Source: Candidatus Merdivicinus excrementipullorum (GTDB lineage: Bacteria > Bacillota > Clostridia > Oscillospirales > Ruminococcaceae). From it: a stretch of DNA of 50,619 nt. Each line of letters begins with the position of its first letter. Within the stretch, counting starts at the first letter, position 1. The position numbers were made by a program, and so were the translations under genes. The notes below the pieces were generated by a model. It saw only the letters and a list, made by a program, of their open reading frames with translations. It was not told the DNA's origin and searched no databases. The stretch is taken from the NCBI GenBank assembly GCA_018716725.1, contig DVJP01000023.1, forward strand, positions 1-50,619, written 5' to 3'. This document shows, one piece after another, positions 15,394 to 22,929 of the stretch.

Positions 15394-17545
15394 ATTTTGA
15401 AGCTTGCTGGCGGTGCTTGCGGAAAATATTGAGCAGCCGCCGGGCCGGCGCGTTTTCCGATTTCTTGGGACCCGGGGACGCAGGAGGATTAAGCGCCTCC
15501 TGCATGAAATATTCCTGAGCGCACAAAGGGGGGCTGTTTAAGGGAGTGCGGAGGATATACCGGCCGTCGGAGAACTGCTCCCGGCCTTTGACGTTGTCCC
15601 GAAGGAGGATGTCCATCATGTCCAGCAGGCGTTTCCGGATTTCCTTGTCGTAAATGGGGCAGGCCACCTCCACCCGGCGTTCCGTGTTCCGGGTCATCAT
15701 GTCGCCGGAAGCGATGAACACCTTGGTTTCCTCCCCCACGCCGAAGGCGTAAATCCGGGAGTGTTCCAAAAACCGGCCCACAATGCTGACGATTTCAATA
15801 TTATCCGTCATGCCCGGGATCCGCGGGGTTATGCAGCAGATTCCCCGGATCACCAGCCGGATTTTCACGCCCGCTCGGGAAGCGTCCACAAATTTCTCGA
15901 TAATTTCCTTATCCGTAAAGGAATTGCATTTTACTAAAATCCGGGCTTCTTTTCCCGCTTGGGCCTTTTCAATTTCCTGGTCTGCATATTGCAGGATGCT
16001 GGATTTAAAATTCACAGGGGCCACCCACAGGTCGTGGTATTCCCCGTGGAGGTTTGAAAGGGAAAGGTTCCGGAAAAAGGCCGCCGCGTCCTCGCCGATG
16101 GTTTGGTTCGCCGTGATGATGGCAAGGTCCGTGTAGAGCTTGGCCGTTTTTTCGTTGTAGTTCCCCGTACCGATCTGGGTAATGTACTGGATGCCCTTGG
16201 CGGTGCGCCGGGTAATCAGGCAGATTTTGGAATGAACCTTGTACCCATCCATGCCGTAAATTACCTTGCAGCCGGATTCTTCCAGCCGCTGGGCCCACTC
16301 GATGTTGTTTTCCTCGTCGAACCTGGCCCGCAGCTCCATTAAGACCGTAACATCCTTGCCGTTTTCCGCGGCCTCAATGAGATGCTCCGCCAAAATAGAC
16401 TGCCGGGCAATCCGGTACAAGGTGATTTTAATGGACAGCACCTCCGGGTCGGCCGCCGCTTCCTTCAGCATATTGATTAAGGGCTTCATGGATTCGTAGG
16501 GATAGGAAAGGAGGATATCCCGGCGGGTCACCTGGCTTAAAATATTGTCGCTGCCGCTGACCATCCGGGACTGCTGGGGCACATAGGTTTGGAGCAGCAT
16601 CTCCCGCTTCATCCCCTGGGTCACCTTGGTGTCCAGGTTAAAGCAGTGGGTCAGCACCAGAGGGGCCTCGGACCGGAAAGTCTGGGCAGGCTCCAGACGG
16701 AGCTTTTCCAGCAAAAACCGCAGGGTGGATTCCCCTAAATCCCCTTGGTATTCCAGCCGCACCGGGGCTAAGCGCATGCGTTTTTTGATGATTTTTTTCA
16801 TGTGCTGGCGGTAGTCCACGTCCTCGTCAAAAAGCCCCGCGTCCATGTCCATGTCGGCGTTGCGGGTGACGCAGATAATGCCCTTTTCCTGCACCTTATA
16901 CTGTTCAAAAACCTTGTCGGCGTAGTAACAGATAATGTCCTCCACCAAAAGATACCGCAGCTCCTCGCCTTTGAGGAAAAACAGCCGACCGGCCGCCGAA
17001 GGCACCGGGATAATGCCGAACATGGGCGCGCCGTTCTGCTTTAAGGCCGCCACAATGTTCAGCTGCTTGTTGCCTAGGTGAGGGAAAGGGTGGGAGGAGT
17101 CAATAATCTGGGGGGACAAAACCGGCCAGATTTCCCGGCGGAAATATTCCTCTGTCTGCTGAAGCTCCGCCTTTTTCAGTTCCGACATCCGCATGCAGGT
17201 GAGGCCTGACAGGGAAAGCCGGTGGCAGAGCCGTTCGTAGCTGTCGTCCCGCAGGGAATAAAGGGGGATGCAGGCCCGGTAGATTTTTTCCAGCTGCTCC
17301 GCCGCCGTCCAGCCCGTCTTGTTGTCGGAGTAATCGGGGGAAAACTGCATATAGTCAATGAGGCTCCCCACCCGCACCATGAAAAACTCGTCCAGGTTTG
17401 TGGTGAAGATGGACAGGAAATGGAACCGTTCCAACAAAGGGGTATCGTGGCAGTTGGCCTCCTCCAGCACCCGCTGGTTGAATTTTAACCAGGACAGCTC
17501 CCGGTTCTGCATACACCGCCTGTAATCGATGCTGTTTTCGTTCAT
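15392..17545 (-). CDS. ppk: Polyphosphate kinase PPK1
   Basis: Reversibly makes inorganic polyphosphate from ATP at the membrane. The 717-residue protein has all four PPK1 domains: N-terminal ELSWLKFNQRVLEEA, head domain, and the two phospholipase-D-like C-terminal domains. The autophosphorylated histidine is H438 (GYKVHSKICL) and the second catalytic histidine is H595 (FLEHSRIYAFG). The ATG has AAGGATGG upstream. It lies 39 bases behind ppx, making a synthesis/degradation pair in one operon. Confidence 0.96.
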   Translation of the reverse strand: MNENSIDYRRCMQNRELSWLKFNQRVLEEANCHDTPLLERFHFLSIFTTNLDEFFMVRVGSLIDYMQFSPDYSDNKTGWTAAEQLEKIYRACIPLYSLRDDSYERLCHRLSLSGLTCMRMSELKKAELQQTEEYFRREIWPVLSPQIIDSSHPFPHLGNKQLNIVAALKQNGAPMFGIIPVPSAAGRLFFLKGEELRYLLVEDIICYYADKVFEQYKVQEKGIICVTRNADMDMDAGLFDEDVDYRQHMKKIIKKRMRLAPVRLEYQGDLGESTLRFLLEKLRLEPAQTFRSEAPLVLTHCFNLDTKVTQGMKREMLLQTYVPQQSRMVSGSDNILSQVTRRDILLSYPYESMKPLINMLKEAAADPEVLSIKITLYRIARQSILAEHLIEAAENGKDVTVLMELRARFDEENNIEWAQRLEESGCKVIYGMDGYKVHSKICLITRRTAKGIQYITQIGTGNYNEKTAKLYTDLAIITANQTIGEDAAAFFRNLSLSNLHGEYHDLWVAPVNFKSSILQYADQEIEKAQAGKEARILVKCNSFTDKEIIEKFVDASRAGVKIRLVIRGICCITPRIPGMTDNIEIVSIVGRFLEHSRIYAFGVGEETKVFIASGDMMTRNTERRVEVACPIYDKEIRKRLLDMMDILLRDNVKGREQFSDGRYILRTPLNSPPLCAQEYFMQEALNPPASPGPKKSENAPARRLLNIFRKHRQQASK

Positions 17546-17584
17546 AATCGTCCATCCTTTTTGTTATCGAAATTCTATATTTTC

Positions 17585-18496
17585 CTAAAATTTCCCGGTA
17601 TTTAAGAAGCGGTCGATGAGATACCCTTCCCGGACCCCTGCTTGGCTCACATAAAAGCTGCGGCTGCCGAACCGCTTGGCAATTTCCTGCACCAAAATCA
17701 TGCCGGGGACCATGCTGAACATCCGCTCCGGCAAAATCCGGTAGGCCTGCTTGCTTTGGGCCGGATCCGGGCTGGCGGCGATTTCCCACAGCTTATCCGC
17801 GTCCTCCGCCGTAAAGGTCCGTTTGGTTTTGGACGCCCCCAAAAGCTCCTGGGCAAGCTGAAGCTCCATCCGCATGGTGCCGCCGATACCGCAGGCCAGC
17901 TCGCAGTCACCTTTCCGGACCTCCCACTGGATTTCCTCTAAAGCCTGGCGGACAAATTTCCGCATCTTCCCCTGTTCCTTTTCCGTAGGGATCAAGCCCT
18001 CCGCAAAGCGGGTGTACAGGGAAAGGGAGCCCATGGGAAGGCTGATCATTTCCTTGGGGCCGTTTTTCACAAACCAGACAAGCTCTGTGCTGCCGCCGCC
18101 GATGTCCACCATCAGGCCCCGTTCCATGGGGTAAAAATGGGTGGCGCCCAGAAAGTCCAGCCGCGCTTCCTCCTGGCCGGAGATGATTTCCGGCAGGATG
18201 CCGGTGACCCGCCGGATGCTGTTGACCACCTCGTCCTGGTTGCTGATGTTGCGCAAAGACGCTGTGGCGAAAATCCCCGTTTGGTCCACCTGGAACCCTT
18301 TTAAAATTTCCTGGAACTCCTCCAGGGCCAGGCAGGCTTTTTCAATGCCCTGACTGGTAAGCTTTCCTTTTTTGACATAGCCTGCCAGCCCCGCCATGAT
18401 CTTTTTATTGATAATCTGGGAAAATTTCCCGTTTTCACACCGGTAAACGCACAGCCGGATAGAGTTGGAGCCCATATCCACAATACCGCACAGCAT
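17585..18496 (-). CDS. ppx: Exopolyphosphatase / ppGpp-phosphohydrolase family (Ppx/GppA)
   Basis: Acts on terminal phosphates of polyphosphate and/or pppGpp. The 303-residue protein is the short, two-lobed actin-like form without the C-terminal HD domain of E. coli Ppx. Phosphate-binding motifs are DMGSNSIRL at the N-terminus and VDIGGGSTELVW near residue 145; GSLSLYTRF and CGIGGT follow as expected. GGGGAGGA precedes the ATG. With ppk it balances the cellular polyphosphate store. It may also be read from pepV, but a separate promoter region (18517-18559) lies upstream. Confidence 0.92.
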   Translation of the reverse strand: MLCGIVDMGSNSIRLCVYRCENGKFSQIINKKIMAGLAGYVKKGKLTSQGIEKACLALEEFQEILKGFQVDQTGIFATASLRNISNQDEVVNSIRRVTGILPEIISGQEEARLDFLGATHFYPMERGLMVDIGGGSTELVWFVKNGPKEMISLPMGSLSLYTRFAEGLIPTEKEQGKMRKFVRQALEEIQWEVRKGDCELACGIGGTMRMELQLAQELLGASKTKRTFTAEDADKLWEIAASPDPAQSKQAYRILPERMFSMVPGMILVQEIAKRFGSRSFYVSQAGVREGYLIDRFLNTGKF

Positions 18497-18516
18497 TCTG
18501 CCAATTCCTCCCCAAG

Positions 18517-18559
18517 CCGGGCGCGCTCAGTATTATCATAACAAATCCGTCCGGGCGCG
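18517..18559 (-). promoter_or_regulatory. Candidate ppx-ppk promoter flanked by a direct repeat
   Basis: On the minus strand TATGATAAT (within 18531-18540) resembles a -10 but has no good -35. Two identical CCGGGCGCG copies (18517-18525 and 18551-18559) flank it 34 bp apart and could bind a regulator. Evidence is suggestive only. Confidence 0.4.
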
Positions 18560-18608
18560 TCCATCGTGTTTTTTTAAAAAGAATGTCAAATATTTGCAAA
18601 ATCCCACC

Positions 18609-20018
18609 TTATCCGCAGATTCTGGCAATGGCTTCCGCGAAAATCTTGGCCGACAGCACAAGCTGGCTGATTTCCGCAAACTCGTCGTCCCCATGCATCC
18701 GGTTGTCCACATTGGGGTTGGCGCAGCCGAAGGCCACGCCGTTTTGGAGCCGGTGGACATAAGTGCCGCCGCCGATGGAAACGCAATACCCTTTTTCGCC
18801 GGTATACTCCTCATAGCAGGAAAGCAGGGTCTTGACAAGGGGGCTTTCCGCCGGGACATGGTGGGGAGCGTAAACGGAGCAGGGGGCCAGCTCCATGCCC
18901 TTGGCCGCCAGATTGTCCCGGATGACGTCCCGCAGGTTTTCGTCGTTTGCTAAGATGCTGGCCCGGCAGTCAAACTGCCCCTCCAGGCCGGTCAAGGCGT
19001 AGCGGAAAATGGTAAAGCTTAGGGTAGTTTCGCCGGAAAGCTCGTCCTTCATGGCAACGCCTGCGGCTTTGCCCAGCCAGTCGCCGTGGGGGAAGGTTTC
19101 ATAAACCGCACAGAGCCGTTCAAAGCCCGCGCTCTTTGCCACAGGCAGGGATACCAAAAGGGCCAGCAGCCCGGTCAAAGCGTTGTTTCCGGCCTGAGGG
19201 CTGGCGGCGTGGGCGCCAACGCCCTTGGCGTCGATGCGCAGCATTCCGTTTGTCTCAGAAACAGTGTAAGCTACCCCGGTTTCAGCGGAAACCTTCTCGC
19301 AAAGGGCCAGCAGCTCCGCTTTTTCCATGCCTTCAACGACGGCGTTTGCCTTGTCCGGCACCACATTTAACTTCGTGCCGCAGTCCATAGACACAATCCG
19401 GGGAAGGGCTTTCTCTTCCTCCCATTCGGCGGAAAACTCGCCCCGCAGGCCGCCCTTTTCCAGGTTAATCAGGGGGAAATCCGCGTCCGGGGAGAAGCTC
19501 ATGGGGGCTTCCTTTTCCTTGGCGTAATAGTAATCCAAATCGCCGCTGCCGCATTCCTCGTCGGTGCCCAGAATCAGCCGGACATTTTTGGAAAGGGGGA
19601 TGCCCAGGTCCTTCAAAGCCTTGACGGCATACAGGGCCGCCACCGCCGGGCCTTTGTCGTCGGCGGTTCCACGGCCGTAAATGCGCCCGTCCTTCACCAG
19701 TGGCTCAAAGGGCTTGGTCACCCGCCAGCTGTCGCTGACCGGCACCACGTCCAGATGGGCCAAAACATCCAGCTCCGTGGGGGCGTCGTTCAAATCCGCA
19801 GCGCAGACATAGTTGTCGTAATTGGTCACCTTAAGCCCAATTTCCCGGGCCATGGCCATAGCTTCTTCCAGGGCTTTTACCGGGCCTTCCCCAAAGGGCG
19901 CGCCGGGCTTCGCTTCCCCACGCTGGCTGGGGATTTTCACCAAGCGGCAGATGTCCCGGATCATTTCTTCCCGATGGGCCTCAAAATAAGCGTCCAGTTT
20001 CGCGCGGTCTAGTTTCAT
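18609..20018 (-). CDS. pepV: Dipeptidase PepV-like (M20 family metallopeptidase)
   Basis: A dizinc M20 peptidase of the PepV/Sapep type that cleaves dipeptides in the cytoplasm. Zinc ligands are visible in LAHLDVVP (His), GRGTADDKGP (bridging Asp) and the catalytic/ligand pair TDEECGS; a further His lies in SIGGGTYVHRL. A large lid insertion and a length of 469 fit PepV. The start at ATG 20018 has AAAGGAGAGGA directly upstream; in-frame starts before it overlap the promoter and the cupin gene. It is third in alr-cupin-pepV and also has its own promoter at 20104-20132. Confidence 0.92.
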   Translation of the reverse strand: MKLDRAKLDAYFEAHREEMIRDICRLVKIPSQRGEAKPGAPFGEGPVKALEEAMAMAREIGLKVTNYDNYVCAADLNDAPTELDVLAHLDVVPVSDSWRVTKPFEPLVKDGRIYGRGTADDKGPAVAALYAVKALKDLGIPLSKNVRLILGTDEECGSGDLDYYYAKEKEAPMSFSPDADFPLINLEKGGLRGEFSAEWEEEKALPRIVSMDCGTKLNVVPDKANAVVEGMEKAELLALCEKVSAETGVAYTVSETNGMLRIDAKGVGAHAASPQAGNNALTGLLALLVSLPVAKSAGFERLCAVYETFPHGDWLGKAAGVAMKDELSGETTLSFTIFRYALTGLEGQFDCRASILANDENLRDVIRDNLAAKGMELAPCSVYAPHHVPAESPLVKTLLSCYEEYTGEKGYCVSIGGGTYVHRLQNGVAFGCANPNVDNRMHGDDEFAEISQLVLSAKIFAEAIARICG

Positions 20019-20103
20019 AGGATTCCTCTCCTTTATTTCACTGGTTTTTTGTATTTCCAGGGGGGACAAACGCAGTCCGCCCCTATGTTTTGCCTTTGGA
20101 TTT

Positions 20104-20132
20104 ATTATAGCATATCCACAGGGGGGATTCAA
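20104..20132 (-). promoter_or_regulatory. Promoter of pepV
   Basis: Minus strand TTGAAT (20127-20132), 17 bases, TATAAT (20104-20109), with the extended element TATGC before the -10. The -35 overlaps the end of the cupin gene. Confidence 0.85.
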
Positions 20133-20458
20133 TCGGATTCCGGGACGGTTTTCCCGAATACGCAGAGCCAGACGCAGGGCGGCTCCTTGCTGGTAAAGCT
20201 GACCCGGTGGCGGACATGGGCAGGCAGAAACAGGGCGTCTCCCCGGCCCAGGCGGGTTTTGGTCCCGTCAGAAAATTCCACTTCGCCGGCCCCTTCCAGC
20301 ACCGACACCCACTCGTCCTCCTCCTGGTCGTACCAGAAGCCTTCCGGGGATACCTGGCCCCAGGAAACAATCCGTTCCACCCGCAGGGCCTCCGTTTGCC
20401 ACAGAATATCGGCGATTTCCTCCCGGTGAATCCCGGCGGGAAGCTCAAACAGGTTCAT
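20129..20458 (-). CDS. Small cupin-domain protein
   Basis: A 109-residue single-cupin protein. Motif 1 is GFWYDQEEDEWVSVLEGAGEVEF, where the usual G(X)5HXH histidines are replaced (Y-Q-E-E-D-E-W). Motif 2, GDALFLPAHVRHRV, keeps G, P and two histidines. Metal binding is therefore uncertain, and the function is unknown. Similar small cupins occur in many clostridia as stand-alone genes. It starts 3 bases after alr ends, with AGGGGG within the end of alr, so translation is likely coupled. Confidence 0.82.
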   Translation of the reverse strand: MNLFELPAGIHREEIADILWQTEALRVERIVSWGQVSPEGFWYDQEEDEWVSVLEGAGEVEFSDGTKTRLGRGDALFLPAHVRHRVSFTSKEPPCVWLCVFGKTVPESD

Positions 20459-20461
20459 ATC

Positions 20462-21649
20462 TTACCCCCTGTCAAACCGGTTCATGTCCCAAACCTTGAC
20501 GATTTCTCCGCCCCGAATATAGACTCGGGGCACCCGTTTCCCCACCAGACAGAGAAGCTCGTAGTGGATGGTCCCGGCCAAATCCGCCAGTTCCGAGAAG
20601 GTGATTTCCTCCTGCCCGTCCCTTCCGGCCAGGGTCACCCGGTCCTCCACCTGGACGTCCGGGATGTGGGTAACGTCCACCATCAGCTGGTCCATGCAGA
20701 CGTTGCCGATGACCCTCGCCCGTTTTCCACGGATTAAAACGTCCGCCCGGTTGGAAAAGGCCCGGAGGTACCCGTCGGCGTAGCCGATGGGGATGGTGGC
20801 CACCCGCATTTCCCGGGGGGCCGTAAAGGTGCGGGAATAGCTGATGCATTCCCCGGGGCGGACGGTTTTCACCATGGCTACTGTGGAGCAAAGGCTCATC
20901 ACCGGCTTTAGGGGCAGGCTGTGCCCCAGCAGGAAGGGCAGGGGCTGGCCGTACAGAATGACCCCGGCACGCACCGCCTCGTAGCGGCATTCCGGGTAGC
21001 TGACAATCCCGGCGGAATTCTGCAAATGCCGGAAGGGGATGGAAACGCCCCGTTTGGCAAGCCCGGCCACAACGGCGTCGAACCGTTCCTTCTGCATTTT
21101 AGTATAGGCGATCCCTTCCGGGGAAGGGTCGTCCGAGGAGGAGAAATGGGAGAAAATCCCCGTGATTTCCAACCCGGGCAGCCGGCAGCAGGCGCAGATT
21201 TCATCCAAACACGCCTCCGGGTTTTGGCAGGCAAAGCCAATGCGGCCCATGCCGGTGTCCAGCTTAATGTGCCCCTTGACCTTTACCCCGGCCTTTTGGG
21301 CGTATTCGTTCAGCTCCCGGGCGTACTCCGCGTTTAAAACCGCCTGGGAAATCCCAAAACCGGCCAGTTCTTTTGCCATGGAGGGCGGCGTAAACCCGAA
21401 AATGAGAATTTCCCCCTCTACGCCGGCCGCCCGCAGGGACGCCCCTTCTTCCAGGTTGGAAACCCCAAACCACTGCACCCCTTTCCGGGAAAGCTCCCGG
21501 GAAACCATCCGGTCTCCGTGGCCGTAGGCGTCCGCCTTGACCACCGCCATCATTTGGGTCCCATCCGGCAGCAGCTTCCGGATGGACTCCACATTAAAAT
21601 CCAAGGCGTCCAGGTCGATCTCCGCCCAGGTCCGTTTAAAAAATTCCAT
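20462..21649 (-). CDS. alr: Alanine racemase
   Basis: PLP enzyme that interconverts L- and D-alanine for peptidoglycan. The cofactor lysine is K38 in AVVKADAYGHGD. The TIM-barrel domain contains HIKLDTGMGRIGF, and the C-terminal domain carries the catalytic tyrosine region ECISYSRTF and IGYADGYLR. At 395 residues it is complete. AAAGGG precedes the ATG. It heads a leftward set with a cupin and pepV and is divergent from the SLOG gene at 21750. Confidence 0.95.
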   Translation of the reverse strand: MEFFKRTWAEIDLDALDFNVESIRKLLPDGTQMMAVVKADAYGHGDRMVSRELSRKGVQWFGVSNLEEGASLRAAGVEGEILIFGFTPPSMAKELAGFGISQAVLNAEYARELNEYAQKAGVKVKGHIKLDTGMGRIGFACQNPEACLDEICACCRLPGLEITGIFSHFSSSDDPSPEGIAYTKMQKERFDAVVAGLAKRGVSIPFRHLQNSAGIVSYPECRYEAVRAGVILYGQPLPFLLGHSLPLKPVMSLCSTVAMVKTVRPGECISYSRTFTAPREMRVATIPIGYADGYLRAFSNRADVLIRGKRARVIGNVCMDQLMVDVTHIPDVQVEDRVTLAGRDGQEEITFSELADLAGTIHYELLCLVGKRVPRVYIRGGEIVKVWDMNRFDRG

Positions 21650-21749
21650 AAAACTCGCCCTTTCCGAGCAGCATCACTCTTTTATTCATATTATATTCAT
21701 AAAGCCGTGTTATACTGGGAACAAATATTCCAAACACCAGGAGGCGCCT

Positions 21750-22256
21750 ATGGACCCCCGTGAAAAAACCGCCTGCTTTACCGGCCACCGGCCGGAAAAA
21801 CTGTTTCCATCTGATACAGAAACTGCGGCCCAGGTTTTAGAGATCCGCCGCAGTCTCCATGCCCGGATCCTCCAAGCCGTGGACGACGGATATACCACCT
21901 TCCTCTGCGGCATGGCCCAGGGGGTGGACCTTTGGGCCGGGGATATGGTTTTGTCCCTTCAGGAATCCGTCCGCCAGCTGAAGCTGGTGGCTGTTCTGCC
22001 TTACCCGGCCTCTGTCCGGGGCTGGCCCCCGGAATGGCAGCGCAGCTACCTGCGGGTCTTAAAATTCTGCACCGAGGCAGTCCTCATCTGCCCGGATTAC
22101 CGGCCCGACTGCTACTACCAGCGCAACCGCTATATGGTGGACCACGCAAGCCGCCTTATCGGCGTTTGGCGGGAAGGCTGTCCCGGCGGGACCCAATACA
22201 CCATCCAATACGCCGAAAAAAAGGGGCTGGAGCTGGATCTCATTCTGCTTCCATAG
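21750..22256 (+). CDS. SLOG-fold protein of the YpsA/DUF1273 group
   Basis: A 168-residue Rossmann-like SLOG protein, a group thought to bind nucleotide-derived ligands. The start KTACFTGHRPEKL is the family hallmark, followed by GYTTFLCGMAQGVDLWAGDMVL (ligand-binding GMAxGxD) and CYYQRNRYMVDHASRLIGVW. B. subtilis YpsA has been linked to cell division; the role here is unknown. The start at ATG 21750 has GGAGG 6 bases away. It is monocistronic and ends at the terminator 22340-22377. Confidence 0.85.
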   Translation: MDPREKTACFTGHRPEKLFPSDTETAAQVLEIRRSLHARILQAVDDGYTTFLCGMAQGVDLWAGDMVLSLQESVRQLKLVAVLPYPASVRGWPPEWQRSYLRVLKFCTEAVLICPDYRPDCYYQRNRYMVDHASRLIGVWREGCPGGTQYTIQYAEKKGLELDLILLP

Positions 22257-22339
22257 AATTGGAATACCGTCTTTATCATGATACACTTTTTCCGGCCGGA
22301 TTGCAAGGGTTCCGGCTGGAGCTTCTTGGCACAATATTT

Positions 22340-22377
22340 AGCGGTGGATTTTCAGAAGGAGAATCCACCGCTTTTTT
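22340..22377 (+). terminator. Intrinsic terminator of the SLOG gene
   Basis: AGCGGTGGATT (22340-22350) pairs perfectly with AATCCACCGCT (22362-22372), followed by a T-tract. Confidence 0.9.
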
Positions 22378-22404
22378 GCGGGAAAAATCTTTTTCCAATG
22401 GATT

Positions 22405-22643
22405 TGTGGAAAAATTGTGAATTGGCGGATCCTGCCGGAAAAGGGAAAAATCCCGCGTTTCGGGCATTTGTCTGGAAAGGCTTTTTACGATTTGTAAAAA
22501 CAGAGTAAAAATTACAGGCTTTCCACACTTTCCACCGGGTTATCCACATGTTGGCCGGTGAAAAAGGAAAGTTATCAACAAAAAAGTATGAATATTCTCA
22601 AAAAACCCAGAATAACAGGAATTTCGACAAAGAGTTTTCCACA
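22405..22643. other. Cluster of DnaA-box-like 9-mers in a 0.67-kb non-coding stretch
   Basis: The gap 22257-22929 has no credible gene and is A+T-richer than its surroundings. It holds one perfect DnaA box, TTATCCACA (22540-22548). One-mismatch boxes are TTTTCCACA (22635-22643), TTATCAACA (22572-22580) and TTTTCCACA on the minus strand (22405-22413); CTTTCCACA (22519-22527) has two mismatches. No dnaA, dnaN, rpmH or recF lies in the window, so a chromosomal origin is not indicated. A DnaA-binding regulatory or titration site is possible. Confidence 0.45.
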
Positions 22644-22771
22644 TTCGTTCAGTGGAAAGTGTGAATATCCTGTATCTTTTCCCGGCACAATATCTTGTGA
22701 CCTACCCCGCCGCCGCAAACCCGAACCGGAAGAAAAATGCTGTTTTCTGACGAATTTTCCGGAAAAATTCC

Positions 22772-22800
22772 TTGCTTTTTTCCGTTTAAGGTTGTAAAAT
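22772..22800 (+). promoter_or_regulatory. Candidate carB promoter
   Basis: TTGCTT (22772-22777), 17 bases, TAAAAT (22795-22800), leaving a ~120-base leader. I see no PyrR-binding hairpin or attenuator in that leader. Confidence 0.6.
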
Positions 22801-22929
22801 AGAAGAAAGAAACTGCTGAGAAAAACTGCATCACCCAAACCGCGCCGTGCCGGAGTTGTCCGTCATGGTTTATCTGTATGCAAAAACAAGGGAAGGTATG
22901 CCTCCCCGGAAAGAAGAAAGGTGAACGAT

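Noticed and set aside
22405-22643. Chromosomal origin of replication (oriC)
   Set aside because: The box cluster is suggestive, but none of the usual origin genes is in the window and there is no clear unwinding element; kept only as a DnaA-box cluster.
22558-22797. 79-codon ORF in the carB upstream gap
   Set aside because: No ribosome site or domain, composition like non-coding DNA, and it runs through the DnaA-box-like cluster.
22801-22929. PyrR- or pyrimidine-responsive attenuator in the carB leader
   Set aside because: Only a short GGGAAGG...CCTCCCC pairing is seen, without terminator T-tract or PyrR-binding loop.
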